Shown: positions 34,572 to 44,233, numbered from the stretch's first letter. The stretch: 64,000 nucleotides of DNA from an uncultured Aquimarina sp. (GCA_947498455.1 CANMKK010000027.1:1-64000), one strand, 5' to 3'. The notes: generated by a model from the sequence alone, not told the origin. A program made the numbers and translations.

Positions 34572-37067
34572 ATGAAACATTGGGTTTTAGGGGTTTTGTA
34601 TATTGCACTTAGCAGTACTTTTCTTTATTCACAAACTAAGGTTAGCGGTCATATTCATGACAGTAATAAGCAACCTGTTCCATTCGCAAACATTGTTTTT
34701 GTCAATTCCACTATAGGTACGATTACCGATGAGAATGGTCGTTTTTATATAGAATCTGATCAAAATCACAGTAGTATAAAAGTTTCTTTTATTGGTTTCG
34801 AAACAAAAACCGTTACCCTGAAACAACGTACCACCTACAAAATGGAAATCACTCTCGAAGAGGAAGCGGCTTCCCTAGATGAAGTTGTTATATATAAAGG
34901 AAAGACATCAAAAAAAAATAATCCTGCCATAGATATTCTACGTAAAATATGGGAACATCGTAGGGAAAATGGAGTAAAAAAATTCAAACAATATAACTAT
35001 GATAAATATGAAAAGTTAGAGTTTGATCTTAATACAATTGATAGTGCTCTGGTTAATAGCCGAATATTTAATGGAATGGAATTTATTTTTGAAGATATTG
35101 ATACTTCGAGAATAACAGGTAAAACATATCTTCCGATATTTCTTAATGAAGCTATTTCTAAAGTTTATGGGGATAATGAGCTCAATGAACTAAAAGAAGT
35201 TCTAAAGGGAAATAAAAATGCTGGTTTTAGTGACAACCAAACTCTTATTGCCTTCGTAAAAGATCTATATTCTGATTATGACATTTACGACAACTATCTA
35301 AAATTTTTCGATAAAAGCTTTACCAGTCCCTTATCAAGAACAGGAATTAACGTATACAACTATGTACTAACAGATAGTGCTTATGTCGATGATAAATGGT
35401 GTTACAATATTATTTATTATCCCAGGAGAAAAAATGAACTTACTTTTAAAGGTGATTTTTGGGTGAATGACTCAACCTGGGCCATTAAAGAAATTAATCT
35501 CGAAGTTACTAAAAGCGCCAATATCAACTGGGTTAAAGATTTATATATCGAGCAAGAGTTTGATGTATTAAATGATTCTATTTTTCTAATCACAAAAGAT
35601 TATTTCCAATCTGATTTTGCTTTTAGCAAAAAAGAAAAATCCCGAGGGGTTTATGGTAAAAGAACCACTTTATATGACAATTATAAATTTGATCAAAGAA
35701 AAGACAAAAAGTTCTACCAAAGTCAAGTAGACCCATATAATTATGACATCTATAATCGTGAAGATTCTTTCTGGACCAATGCTCGAATGGAAGATCTTAA
35801 CAAGGATGAAAAGAAGGTTTACAAACTATTAGATACATTAAAAACCGTAAAAGCTTTCAAGCGTTTATATAACATTGGTACAATACTAGCGACAGGTTAT
35901 GTAGAATTTAATGGTTTTGATTTCGGACCTTTATTTTCTACCGTAGGTTATAATTCTATCGAAGGATTTAGACTTAGAGCAGGTGGAAGAACATATTTTA
36001 CCTCAAATGACAGATGGCGTATTGAAGGGTATGGTGCTTATGGTTTTAAAGATCAAAAATTTAAATATGGATTATCAGGAAAATACCTGGTAGACAGAAA
36101 ATCAAGATTGATTGTTTCTGCGGGTAATCGTAGGGATGTAGAACAGCTAGGTGCCAGTCTCACCAATACAAATGATGTAGAAGGAAGGAGTTTAGCCTCT
36201 TCTTCAGTTGTTTCTACAGGAGATAATACTCGACTAACTTCTCTAAACCTTACTGCAGTAAAAATGCAGATTGAACCCAGAAAGAACTTCACCTTAGGTA
36301 TTACTGGTTCGTATAGAACATTAAAACCAGCTGATCGTGATTTATTTAGTTTAGACTTTATTGATCCAGATACTGGTGAATTAAAAACGAAAATAAAACA
36401 AGCTGAAATATCTACTACACTTTCTTATTATCCAGGTCGTAAAACAACAGGCTATGGGGTGGACAGAATTACTGTAAATGACGGCGATTATGCTCAATTA
36501 TTCCTTAACTATTCATTAGGCTTAGACCATATATTAGAAAGTGATTTCGAATATCAAAAAATTCAATTTTTCTACAGGCAACCCTGGAATATTGGTGGTT
36601 TTGGAGTACTAAATAGCTCTCTCGAACTCGGAAAAACATATGGAGATGTGCCTCTAGGCCTGTTAAGTGTTGTACCGGGTAATCAAACATATTTATCTAT
36701 ATATAATACATTCCCTTTATTAAACTTCTATGAGTTTGTTACTGACACATATGCTTCATTACACCTAGAACATAATTTTAATGGACGTATTTTTTCTAGA
36801 ATTCCATTACTTAGAAAATTAAATCTAAGAGAATTAGTAGGCGTTCGTGGTGTCTGGGGAGAAATATCAGCTGAAAATTTATTACTAAGCCAACCATCTA
36901 ATGAAATTCTTATTGCTCCTGATGATGACATTTATTGGGAATATAGTCTTGGTGTGGGTAATATTTTTAAAATTTTCAGGATTGACTTCCATTTTAGAGG
37001 TAATTATTTCGACAATCCCGATGCACGTAAGTTTGGTGTCACTGGGTCTTTTGGATTTTATTTCTAA
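34572..37067 (+). CDS. DUF5686 family outer-membrane protein with carboxypeptidase-regulatory domain
   Basis: This 831-residue exported protein has a signal peptide (1-20, STFLYSQ), a carboxypeptidase-regulatory-like domain (about 23-98: VSGHIHDSNKQPVPFANIVFVNSTIGTITDENGRFYI), a short linker, and a long DUF5686 region that ends in a beta-barrel (final residues GNYFDNPDARKFGVTGSFGFYF, with terminal aromatic). The family is common in Bacteroidota envelopes; its function is not established. It is separated by 122 bp from pdhB and is probably transcribed alone. Confidence 0.88.
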   Translation: MKHWVLGVLYIALSSTFLYSQTKVSGHIHDSNKQPVPFANIVFVNSTIGTITDENGRFYIESDQNHSSIKVSFIGFETKTVTLKQRTTYKMEITLEEEAASLDEVVIYKGKTSKKNNPAIDILRKIWEHRRENGVKKFKQYNYDKYEKLEFDLNTIDSALVNSRIFNGMEFIFEDIDTSRITGKTYLPIFLNEAISKVYGDNELNELKEVLKGNKNAGFSDNQTLIAFVKDLYSDYDIYDNYLKFFDKSFTSPLSRTGINVYNYVLTDSAYVDDKWCYNIIYYPRRKNELTFKGDFWVNDSTWAIKEINLEVTKSANINWVKDLYIEQEFDVLNDSIFLITKDYFQSDFAFSKKEKSRGVYGKRTTLYDNYKFDQRKDKKFYQSQVDPYNYDIYNREDSFWTNARMEDLNKDEKKVYKLLDTLKTVKAFKRLYNIGTILATGYVEFNGFDFGPLFSTVGYNSIEGFRLRAGGRTYFTSNDRWRIEGYGAYGFKDQKFKYGLSGKYLVDRKSRLIVSAGNRRDVEQLGASLTNTNDVEGRSLASSSVVSTGDNTRLTSLNLTAVKMQIEPRKNFTLGITGSYRTLKPADRDLFSLDFIDPDTGELKTKIKQAEISTTLSYYPGRKTTGYGVDRITVNDGDYAQLFLNYSLGLDHILESDFEYQKIQFFYRQPWNIGGFGVLNSSLELGKTYGDVPLGLLSVVPGNQTYLSIYNTFPLLNFYEFVTDTYASLHLEHNFNGRIFSRIPLLRKLNLRELVGVRGVWGEISAENLLLSQPSNEILIAPDDDIYWEYSLGVGNIFKIFRIDFHFRGNYFDNPDARKFGVTGSFGFYF

Positions 37068-37112
37068 TCGTCACTGCATTCAGCCTTTTTAATATAATCT
37101 CTAATCACAATT

Positions 37113-37171
37113 AATCAAAAAAGCAACTTCGTTTTATCTGAGATGTTTTATAATCAAATTGGCATAACACC
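37113..37171. repeat. Dispersed intergenic repeat B, copy 1
   Basis: ATCAAAAAAGCAACTTCG...TCAAATTGGCATAACAC, 59 bp, recurs with about five differences at 48150-48208. Both copies are non-coding and lie in gaps between genes that also carry other repeats. Confidence 0.65.
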
Positions 37172-37284
37172 TTAATATTCAACAAAGGTGCGAGATCCCT
37201 ATACTTCAGAAGGCATAGTAATCCAGCTTCAAGAAACTAGAATCAAACTGAGTTTTAAAATCATAAAAACCTACACTTTAAATA

Positions 37285-37367
37285 ATACCATTTGCCATTT
37301 GAGTTTACTGTAATAAAATGTTCTTTTTTATACCTCAATTTCAGAATAAAAATAAACCGTAACCAAG
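37285..37367. repeat. Dispersed intergenic repeat A, copy 1
   Basis: This 83-bp block (starts ATACCATTTGCCATTTGAG, ends AAACCGTAACCAAG) matches 47319-47401 over its whole length with a few substitutions. The surrounding 613-bp gap (37068-37680) holds no gene. A further short shared motif (GGTAATTTCATTTGAGAAA, 37452-37470) recurs inverted at 38568-38592 and 45082-45107. Confidence 0.65.
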
Positions 37368-37645
37368 ATAAAAAATAATTCAATTCAGGGATAGCAGTGA
37401 TATCAATGCATTTTGTATTGAAACATATATTAAAAAGCAACAATTTTAGTTGGTAATTTCATTTGAGAAATGGCATTCATTTGAATTTATTTAATAAAAC
37501 TAACAAAAAACAATAAACCACATAAATTAACTGAGGTTCAACCATATAAGAGGTTTTCCTAATTGGATAGTTTACCAAAACTATAAGCTTTCATTTTTAG
37601 AAGCATATTTCTTATTATAAATTTCGTCTAACTCCTTGTATTACC

Positions 37646-37653
37646 TATCTTTG
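37646..37653 (+). promoter_or_regulatory. Putative -7 promoter box of ppa
   Basis: TATCTTTG fits TAnnTTTG and lies 27 bp upstream of the ppa start codon, giving a short leader. Confidence 0.5.
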
Positions 37654-37680
37654 CGCCCATTAAAATGAGAACAAAAAAAT

Positions 37681-38211
37681 ATGAGCGCAGCAACCCGTGA
37701 GAGTTTCGACGTATTGATCGAAATACCAAAAGGAAGTCGAAATAAATATGAATACGATTTTGATACAAAAAACATTAGATATGATCGAATGATCTTTTCT
37801 TCTATGATGTATCCAGCTGATTATGGATTTATTCCTGAAACTTTAGCTTTAGATGGCGATCCTCTAGATGTATTGGTTTTAGTTACTGAACCTACATTTC
37901 CAGGATGTGTAATCGAAGTAAAACCTATAGGAGTTTTCCATATGGCAGATGAAAAAGGTCCGGATGAAAAAATTATTTGTGTACCTGTTGCAGATCCAAT
38001 TGCAAGTCGCCTTGCTGATCTTAAAGAAATGAACCCTCATTTAATTAAAGAAATAGAACACTTTTTTCAGGTTTATAAAGATTTAGAAAAGAAAAAAGTT
38101 GATGTTGGTGGATGGGGTAATATTGATGAAGCCAAAGCTATTATTAAGGCATGTGTTAAACGTTTTGAAGATATACCTAATAAACCTGAAGGGTTATTTA
38201 GTATTAACTAA
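37681..38211 (+). CDS. ppa: Inorganic pyrophosphatase (soluble, family I)
   Basis: This 176-residue enzyme hydrolyses pyrophosphate to phosphate. Key features: EIPKGSRNKYEYD, SSMMYPADYGFIPETLALDGDPLDVLVL with the signature Asp residues, and GVFHMADEKGPDEKIICVPVADP. The length fits bacterial family I enzymes. A strong TAnnTTTG box lies just upstream. The next gene, 665 bp downstream, is a membrane pyrophosphatase. Confidence 0.95.
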   Translation: MSAATRESFDVLIEIPKGSRNKYEYDFDTKNIRYDRMIFSSMMYPADYGFIPETLALDGDPLDVLVLVTEPTFPGCVIEVKPIGVFHMADEKGPDEKIICVPVADPIASRLADLKEMNPHLIKEIEHFFQVYKDLEKKKVDVGGWGNIDEAKAIIKACVKRFEDIPNKPEGLFSIN

Positions 38212-38332
38212 ATAATTTCACTTGTCACATTAATATAGTCGTCTTATATATAATTGATTTTTATATATATTTTGTCGACGATAGTTTCTTAGTAAACGGA
38301 TATAAATATATATCAACACTACACGGATTAAA

Positions 38333-38363
38333 AATGCTTGAGAAAATTCTCAAGCATTTTTTT
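38333..38363 (+). terminator. Terminator after ppa
   Basis: The arms AATGCTTGAGAA and TTCTCAAGCATT are perfect with almost no loop, followed by a run of T. It lies 120 bp after the ppa stop. Confidence 0.8.
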
Positions 38364-38876
38364 ATTTTATCACATTTCTTTTTTCCAAGCTTTATGCACT
38401 CTTACTATGAATAAAAATTTCGCATCTAATCACATTCTTTTTTACTATATTTTCTTCATAAAATGAAGCAATAGCTATAGCCATTCATTAATTTGATTTA
38501 TCAATCTAGCGAAAAATCATTGCAATTATTTTTATAAAATTCTCATCTCTAAATCGTATTACACCGATTCTTAAATGAAATTACCGACTAAATTCGTTTC
38601 TTTTTTCTCCAAAAGCAAGTAAAAGCAATCTTCAGGAAGAAATTAACTAACTTGTTTACTCAAAATCATTTACGACCCCGATACTCTTTTTATGTATAAA
38701 ACAAGACAACAACCTTTAGATACGAAAAACTCAATATAATTACAGAAAAACAGTATTTTATTTAAAATAAATTTGGAAAATATACGAAATATTCACTAAT
38801 TAACTAATACCGTTACACTTTTTCTATTTAGATGAATTTTACTACTTTTAGCAACTATTAACTTAAAACATCTTTA
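38364..38876. other. Intergenic region with repeat fragments
   Basis: No gene is seen. It holds a fragment AAATCGTATTA (38551-38561) like a MITE terminus, and TTCTTAAATGAAATTACCGACTAAA (38568-38592), repeated at 45082-45107. A TACTTTTA box (about 38840) lies before hppA. Confidence 0.4.
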
Positions 38877-41177
38877 ATGGAATCAAATATGATTTATATG
38901 CCAATTGCTTTGGCATTACTAGGGCTTATCTATATGCTTGTTAAAAAATCTTGGGTAATGAAACAAGATGCAGGTGATGGAAAAATGAAAGAAATTTCAG
39001 ATCATATTTATGAAGGGGCATTGGCTTTCTTAAATGCCGAGTATAAATTACTCGCAATATTTGTGGTAATAGTAAGTGTTTTATTATTTATAGTATCTAT
39101 TGTAGTAGACACCACACACTGGCTAATTGTTATTGCTTTTATTTTTGGAGCTGTTTTTTCTGCCTATGCAGGAAACATAGGAATGAAAATCGCTACCAAG
39201 ACAAATGTTAGAACTACTCAAGCAGCACGTACCAGTTTACCTAATGCACTAAAAATATCTTTTGGTGGAGGAACGGTAATGGGACTTGGAGTTGCAGGAT
39301 TAGCAGTATTAGGATTAACAGCGTTTTTTATTATATTTTACCATGTTTTTATGGGAGGAGAATGGGTTTCTACAGATAAAATGACAATTGTTCTAGAAAC
39401 CTTAGCTGGATTCTCTCTTGGAGCAGAATCAATTGCTCTATTTGCACGTGTTGGCGGAGGTATTTATACCAAAGCTGCAGATGTCGGAGCTGACCTTGTA
39501 GGTAAGGTTGAAGCTGGTATTCCAGAAGATGATCCTCGTAATCCTGCAACCATTGCAGATAATGTAGGGGACAACGTAGGTGATGTTGCGGGTATGGGTG
39601 CCGATTTATTTGGATCCTATGTAGCCACTGTTCTTGCAGCCATGGTGTTGGGTAACTATGTAATTAAAGATATGGGAGGCTCCATTACGGATTATGGTTT
39701 TGGTGGTATTGGCCCTATCTTATTACCTATGGCAATTGCGGGTGTTGGAATCATCATTTCTGTAATAGGTACGATGCTTGTTAAAATTAAAAGCAATGAC
39801 GCTAAAGAAGCACAAGTAATGGGAGCACTAAATATTGGTAACTGGACATCAATCATTTTAGTAGCAGTGGCATGTTTTGTTCTATGTAAATGGATGCTTC
39901 CTGAAACCATGAAAATGGAATTCTTTGGAGAAGGTCTATTAGAAATCTCATCCATGCGCGTATTTTATGCCACCTTAGTTGGTTTGATCGTTGGCGCGGT
40001 GATTTCATCTGTTACTGAATATTATACAGGATTGGGTAAATCACCGATCCTTAAAATCGTACAACAATCAAGTACTGGTGCCGGAACCAATATTATTGCT
40101 GGTTTAGCTACTGGTATGATCTCCACATTTCCTTCTGTGTTATTATTTGCCGGAGCAATCTGGGCCTCTTACGCCTTTGCTGGATTTTATGGAGTTGCTC
40201 TATCCGCCTCTGCCATGATGGCTACAACAGCCATGCAGTTGGCAATTGATGCTTTTGGACCTATATCAGATAATGCAGGTGGTATTGCTGAAATGAGTGA
40301 ACAAGAACCAATCGTAAGAGAACGTACAGATATATTAGATTCTGTTGGTAATACAACCGCAGCCACAGGAAAAGGATTCGCAATTGCTTCTGCAGCATTA
40401 ACATCATTAGCTTTATTTGCCGCTTATGTAACTTTTACAGGAATTGATGGAATAAACATCTTTAAAGCTCCTGTATTAGCAATGCTATTTGTTGGAGGAA
40501 TGGTACCTGTAGTTTTCTCGGCTTTAGCCATGAATGCCGTAGGTAAAGCTGCTATGGAAATGGTACAGGAAGTACGTCGTCAATTTAGAGAGATTGCAGG
40601 AATTATGGAGGGCACAGGAAAGCCTGAATATGATAAATGTGTAGCTATCTCTACTAAAGCATCGCTTAAAGAAATGATGTTACCAGGTCTATTAACAATT
40701 GGATTTCCACTGGTAATTGCATTTGTTCCTTTACTGTTTGGTATGGATAAATTAGCAATCGCCGAAATGCTTGGAGGTTATATGGCGGGAGTTACGGTAA
40801 GTGGTGTATTATGGGCTATTTTTCAAAATAATGCTGGTGGAGCTTGGGATAATGCGAAAAAATCATTCGAAGCTGGTGTTGAAATTAATGGCGAAATGAC
40901 CTATAAAGGTTCTGATGCACATAAAGCGGCAGTCACAGGAGATACAGTGGGTGATCCTTTTAAAGATACTTCTGGCCCATCAATGAATATCTTAATTAAA
41001 TTGACATGTCTTATCGGTCTTGTAATTGCACCTATTCTTGGAGGACATACATCAGAGACATCAGTTGCTAAAAAGCATAAAGAAACAACAACAATTCATA
41101 AAACTGAAACTACTGATAATTCAAAAATAAAAAAAATAGAGTCTTCTGTAACAGCAAGTGTAACAGCAAGAGACTAA
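38877..41177 (+). CDS. hppA: Membrane-bound ion-pumping pyrophosphatase
   Basis: This 766-residue integral membrane protein uses pyrophosphate to pump ions (Na+ or H+) out of the cytosol. It has about 16 membrane segments. The core substrate motifs are present: GGGIYTKAADVGADLVGKVEAGIPEDDPRNPATIADNVGDNVGD, and DAFGPISDNAGGIAEMSE. The cation-type position reads GNTTAATGKGFA, with Ala where K+-independent enzymes have Lys, which points to a K+-dependent type; Na+ versus H+ transport is not settled by this. The C-terminal tail of about 45 residues is hydrophilic and repetitive (Thr/Lys-rich), atypical for the family. Confidence 0.95.
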   Translation: MESNMIYMPIALALLGLIYMLVKKSWVMKQDAGDGKMKEISDHIYEGALAFLNAEYKLLAIFVVIVSVLLFIVSIVVDTTHWLIVIAFIFGAVFSAYAGNIGMKIATKTNVRTTQAARTSLPNALKISFGGGTVMGLGVAGLAVLGLTAFFIIFYHVFMGGEWVSTDKMTIVLETLAGFSLGAESIALFARVGGGIYTKAADVGADLVGKVEAGIPEDDPRNPATIADNVGDNVGDVAGMGADLFGSYVATVLAAMVLGNYVIKDMGGSITDYGFGGIGPILLPMAIAGVGIIISVIGTMLVKIKSNDAKEAQVMGALNIGNWTSIILVAVACFVLCKWMLPETMKMEFFGEGLLEISSMRVFYATLVGLIVGAVISSVTEYYTGLGKSPILKIVQQSSTGAGTNIIAGLATGMISTFPSVLLFAGAIWASYAFAGFYGVALSASAMMATTAMQLAIDAFGPISDNAGGIAEMSEQEPIVRERTDILDSVGNTTAATGKGFAIASAALTSLALFAAYVTFTGIDGINIFKAPVLAMLFVGGMVPVVFSALAMNAVGKAAMEMVQEVRRQFREIAGIMEGTGKPEYDKCVAISTKASLKEMMLPGLLTIGFPLVIAFVPLLFGMDKLAIAEMLGGYMAGVTVSGVLWAIFQNNAGGAWDNAKKSFEAGVEINGEMTYKGSDAHKAAVTGDTVGDPFKDTSGPSMNILIKLTCLIGLVIAPILGGHTSETSVAKKHKETTTIHKTETTDNSKIKKIESSVTASVTARD

Positions 41178-41200
41178 TTACTCTTATAAATTATATCTAA

Positions 41201-41228
41201 GAAAACCTCGCTAAAAAGCGAGGTTTTC
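41201..41228 (+). terminator. Terminator after hppA
   Basis: The arms GAAAACCTCGC and GCGAGGTTTTC are perfect with a 6-nt loop, 24 bp after the stop. The T-rich right arm serves as tail. Confidence 0.8.
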
Positions 41229-41253
41229 TATCTTTACACGACTATTACATCAT

Positions 41254-42249
41254 ATGTTTAGAAAAAAACCTTTACGTATTAATTCTTATCTGGGTTATGG
41301 TACTGCAGTACGATTACGAGCTATTGGTAGAGCGTTAGAAGATGAAGGCATTGATTTTAATGGAAATACAGGAACATTAAGAACACTTTGGAACATCTAT
41401 AAACAGTTCGAAAGTGACGAAATTCCTAATATAAAAATTGAATTAACCTTAGCTGATGGTACATCTTTTATTGCAACCACGGATGCTGAGGGGTATTATC
41501 ATTTTGATCAAAAGTTTAAAAAAGCCCTTTCTTCTCATTCGATTCAATGGTATCCGTATACTTTATCTTTTTATAATACCCAAAAAAAGAAGATTATACA
41601 AAGTAATACTTTTAGAGGTGAGATGCTTATCCCTTCTGTTGATGCTTCCTATGGTATCATAAGTGATATTGACGATACAATTTTACATACAGGTGTCGCA
41701 TCATTATTTAAGTGGCGGGTAATTGCGAATACTTTTTTTAAAAATTTTGACAAAAGACTTCCTTTGGAAGGAACTGTTGATTTTTATAAAAAATTGGAAA
41801 TAGGAAAAAATCCATCTGTTACAAATCCTATATTCTATGTTAGTAACAGCCCTTGGAATCTATATGACTACTTATCCGCTTTTCTAAAAAAACACAATTT
41901 TCCCAAAGGGCCTATTTTATTGAGAGACTTTAGAACTCCTTTTGACAAAACTCCTAAACCTAAGACTCCTCATAAATATTCGGAAATCACAAATATTCTC
42001 GATTTATATCCAAAACTCAACTTTATACTTATCGGTGATAGTGGAGAAAAAGATGCAGATATCTATATTGATATATCTCGAAATTATCCAGAAAGAATAC
42101 TAGCAATTTATCTAAGAAATGTAAAGCATAAAAGAAAAGAAAAACGTATTCTTAGTTTAATAAATAAACACAGCACTACTCCGAGTTTCTTGGTAAACAC
42201 GTCTAAAGAAGCTGAAACTCATGCCAGAAAACTAGGTTTTATTAATTAG
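41254..42249 (+). CDS. App1-type phosphatase domain protein (DUF2183)
   Basis: This 331-residue cytosolic protein has a beta-sandwich N-terminal half (about 50-125) and a HAD-like App1 catalytic domain: YGIISDIDDTILHTGVASLFK (DxD nucleophile pair), FYVSNSPWNLYDYLSAFLKKHNFPKGPILLRDF, and FILIGDSGEKDADIY. In yeast App1 acts as a phosphatidate phosphatase; bacterial relatives are little studied. Its 3' end overlaps the convergent repressor gene by 8 bp. Confidence 0.88.
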   Translation: MFRKKPLRINSYLGYGTAVRLRAIGRALEDEGIDFNGNTGTLRTLWNIYKQFESDEIPNIKIELTLADGTSFIATTDAEGYYHFDQKFKKALSSHSIQWYPYTLSFYNTQKKKIIQSNTFRGEMLIPSVDASYGIISDIDDTILHTGVASLFKWRVIANTFFKNFDKRLPLEGTVDFYKKLEIGKNPSVTNPIFYVSNSPWNLYDYLSAFLKKHNFPKGPILLRDFRTPFDKTPKPKTPHKYSEITNILDLYPKLNFILIGDSGEKDADIYIDISRNYPERILAIYLRNVKHKRKEKRILSLINKHSTTPSFLVNTSKEAETHARKLGFIN

Positions 42250-43012
42250 TTTTTAAACTTCTCACTTCAGAAGTCAAGGCAATCATAGCATCCTGCAACT
42301 GTTTCAAACTTGTAGTATCGGAATTTGCATCAATATTAAAACTTAATTTACTATTTACCTCCCATAATTCTACAACTTGATGTGTTTGGATCGTGTATGG
42401 TAAGTATTCCGTATTCAATGAAATCAAGGTTAATAATGACGCCTCTTCATTTTTTCTTATCTTCTTTACCACTACACTATCTTCTAATACTACGACATAT
42501 ATAGCATTTGCAGCCAATTCAGAAAGATTCGTAACAGCTCTACCAATTACCCATTCCTTAGGTTCCAAAACTGGTAACATACTATCTCCTTCTACCTGAA
42601 AACCTCTATACGTAGCATTTCTATACTCTGGCAATGGTAAATCAAAGGCCGGTAATTGTTGATACCAATCAATATCTTGTATATTATGCGGATATCCAGC
42701 GGCTGCTTTCACATTTACCAGAACAATATTTTCGTTATCCTGTGAATTAACAGTCACTACCTTTGGGGATACATCTCCAGTATATAATTGAATTATTTTT
42801 TGCTTACTTTCTCCAAACAACCATAAAGGGTTGATCCCAAATTCCTGTAACAACCTAGAAACTACTTTACCAGAAATTTTGGTCTTCCCTCTTTCAATAT
42901 CCGCTGTAGAATTTTTGATATGTAATACCTTAGCAAAATCAGATTGTGTAAAATGATTTTCCTCACGGATTTGCTTAAAACGTTGGATGGTCTGGTTAGT
43001 AAAATTATCCAT
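42242..43012 (-). CDS. HTH/S24 repressor (LexA- and CI-like, self-cleaving type)
   Basis: This 256-residue regulator has an XRE helix-turn-helix (about 8-66: IQRFKQIREENHFTQSDFAKVLHIKNSTADIERGK) and an S24 peptidase domain. The cleavage site Ala105-Gly106 (VKAAAGYPHN), the nucleophile Ser144 (QVEGDSMLPVLEP) and the Lys183/184 general base (VVVKKIRK) are all in place, so self-cleavage on DNA damage, as in LexA or phage CI, is plausible. It reads divergently from a DUF559 gene, with three palindromes GGAA-N3-TTCC in the 171-bp gap. Whether it is the global SOS regulator is not shown. Confidence 0.88.
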   Translation of the reverse strand: MDNFTNQTIQRFKQIREENHFTQSDFAKVLHIKNSTADIERGKTKISGKVVSRLLQEFGINPLWLFGESKQKIIQLYTGDVSPKVVTVNSQDNENIVLVNVKAAAGYPHNIQDIDWYQQLPAFDLPLPEYRNATYRGFQVEGDSMLPVLEPKEWVIGRAVTNLSELAANAIYVVVLEDSVVVKKIRKNEEASLLTLISLNTEYLPYTIQTHQVVELWEVNSKLSFNIDANSDTTSLKQLQDAMIALTSEVRSLKTN

Positions 43013-43090
43013 ACAACTTACATCTTATTTTTTAACATAAATATTCGCAATTATTATCTGGGATAATTATAGTAGCAAAGATAACAAATT

Positions 43091-43166
43091 TTGGAATATT
43101 TCCAATTTTAACAATATTCTATTTCAGGATATATGGAATTTTTCCATATATTTGGAAAAATTACAA
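43091..43166. promoter_or_regulatory. Three candidate operators (TGGAA-N3-TTCCA)
   Basis: Site 1 at 43091-43105 is TTGGAA-TAT-TTCCAA. Site 2 at 43129-43151 is ATATATGGAA-TTT-TTCCATATAT, perfect over ten-base arms. Site 3 at 43152-43166 is TTGGAA-AAA-TTACAA, with one arm imperfect. Centres are 42 and 19 bp apart. They lie between the S24 repressor start (43012) and the DUF559 start (43184); site 3 ends 17 bp from the latter. Binding is inferred. Confidence 0.6.
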
Positions 43167-43183
43167 GTTAATTAAGGAACATT

Positions 43184-43570
43184 ATGACATCACAAATCAT
43201 TTTACATCAGCCTAAATCTGAAAAAATAATACGATATTCTTTAAACAACTCTATTTCCGTTACCGAAAAACTTCAGAAAAAATTATATGAAAAAGGATAT
43301 CAATTTCTGAGAGGTTATGAAATAGGTAATTATTCTTTTGATTTTTATTGTCCTCAATTAAAAATAGCTATAGAAATTGATGGATATGCCCATGAATTTT
43401 CTGATGTTTATAATAATGATGCACCAAAAAAATTGCGCATTCAATCTTTAGGAATCGTGGTATTAAAGTTCACTGATCATCAAATTTTAGTCGATATAGA
43501 AGAAATTCTCAGAAGTATAAAACATCAAATAAAACTCTCTAATAATAGTAACAATACACTTACAGTCTAA
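43184..43570 (+). CDS. DUF559 domain protein (Vsr/restriction-like endonuclease fold)
   Basis: This 128-residue protein has the DUF559 core: YQFLRGYEIGNYSFDFYCPQLKIAIEIDGYAH, with the acidic residues of a PD-(D/E)XK-type site (Asp in FDFY, Glu-Ile-Asp after the strand), then LGIVVLKFTDHQIL. Related domains include Vsr and restriction-like nucleases; activity here is unproven. It is divergent from an S24 repressor with operator candidates in the shared promoter, suggesting it may be induced when the repressor cleaves itself. Confidence 0.8.
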   Translation: MTSQIILHQPKSEKIIRYSLNNSISVTEKLQKKLYEKGYQFLRGYEIGNYSFDFYCPQLKIAIEIDGYAHEFSDVYNNDAPKKLRIQSLGIVVLKFTDHQILVDIEEILRSIKHQIKLSNNSNNTLTV

Positions 43571-43855
43571 ATAAACATTATTTATTAAGCTCTTTCCTAT
43601 TCGCGTTTTATAGATAAGTTGGTCATTTTAATTTTATGGCAATCCAATTTGAATCGTATTTATTTCGTAAAATATAAATGATCCTAAACTTTTTATAATT
43701 ATAAACATTTATGACTTCTTATAGATCTGATTAACAATAAACTAAGCATTATATCTCTTTTAATCGCAAAGTAAATACTTACATAAAAAAAACAATATGT
43801 AAAATAAAATGTTAAATTTGACCTATAATAACCCACATAACTATATCTATCAATT

Positions 43856-44233
43856 ATGAAAAGATTATTTTTAGGAGCAATTGCTCTAACGTTAACAGTT
43901 TCGGTTTTTTCGTGTAGAGATACCAAAAAAGCAGAAGACGAAGCAAAAGATGCTGTTGAAGCTGTAAAAGATGCTACTGGTGAAGCAGTAGATGCTACAA
44001 AAGAAGCTGCTGGCGAAGCAGTAGATGCTACAAAAGAAGCTGCTGGTGAAGCAGTGGATGCTGCAAAAGATGCTGCTGGTGAAGTAGTTGACGCTGCAAA
44101 AGATGCTGCTGGTGAAGCTGTTGATGCTGCAAAAGAAACAGCAACTGATGCTGTTGATGCTGCGAAAGATGCTGTAAAAGAAGGTGCTGAAAAAGCTACT
44201 GACGCAGCTAAAGATGCATTAAAAAAGCAATAA
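43856..44233 (+). CDS. LEA-like 11-residue repeat lipoprotein
   Basis: This 125-residue protein has a lipoprotein signal peptide with the lipobox VFSC (Cys20). The mature part is about eight repeats of 11 residues of the form GEAVDATKEAA or GEAVDAAKDAA, rich in Ala, Glu, Asp and Lys, an amphipathic helix similar to group 3 LEA proteins and to YtxH/apolipoprotein-like bacterial stress proteins. It should be anchored in the envelope as a long helix; a protective or membrane-associated role is inference. The 33-bp nucleotide repeats keep the opposite strand open too. A strong hairpin terminator follows. Confidence 0.8.
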   Translation: MKRLFLGAIALTLTVSVFSCRDTKKAEDEAKDAVEAVKDATGEAVDATKEAAGEAVDATKEAAGEAVDAAKDAAGEVVDAAKDAAGEAVDAAKETATDAVDAAKDAVKEGAEKATDAAKDALKKQ

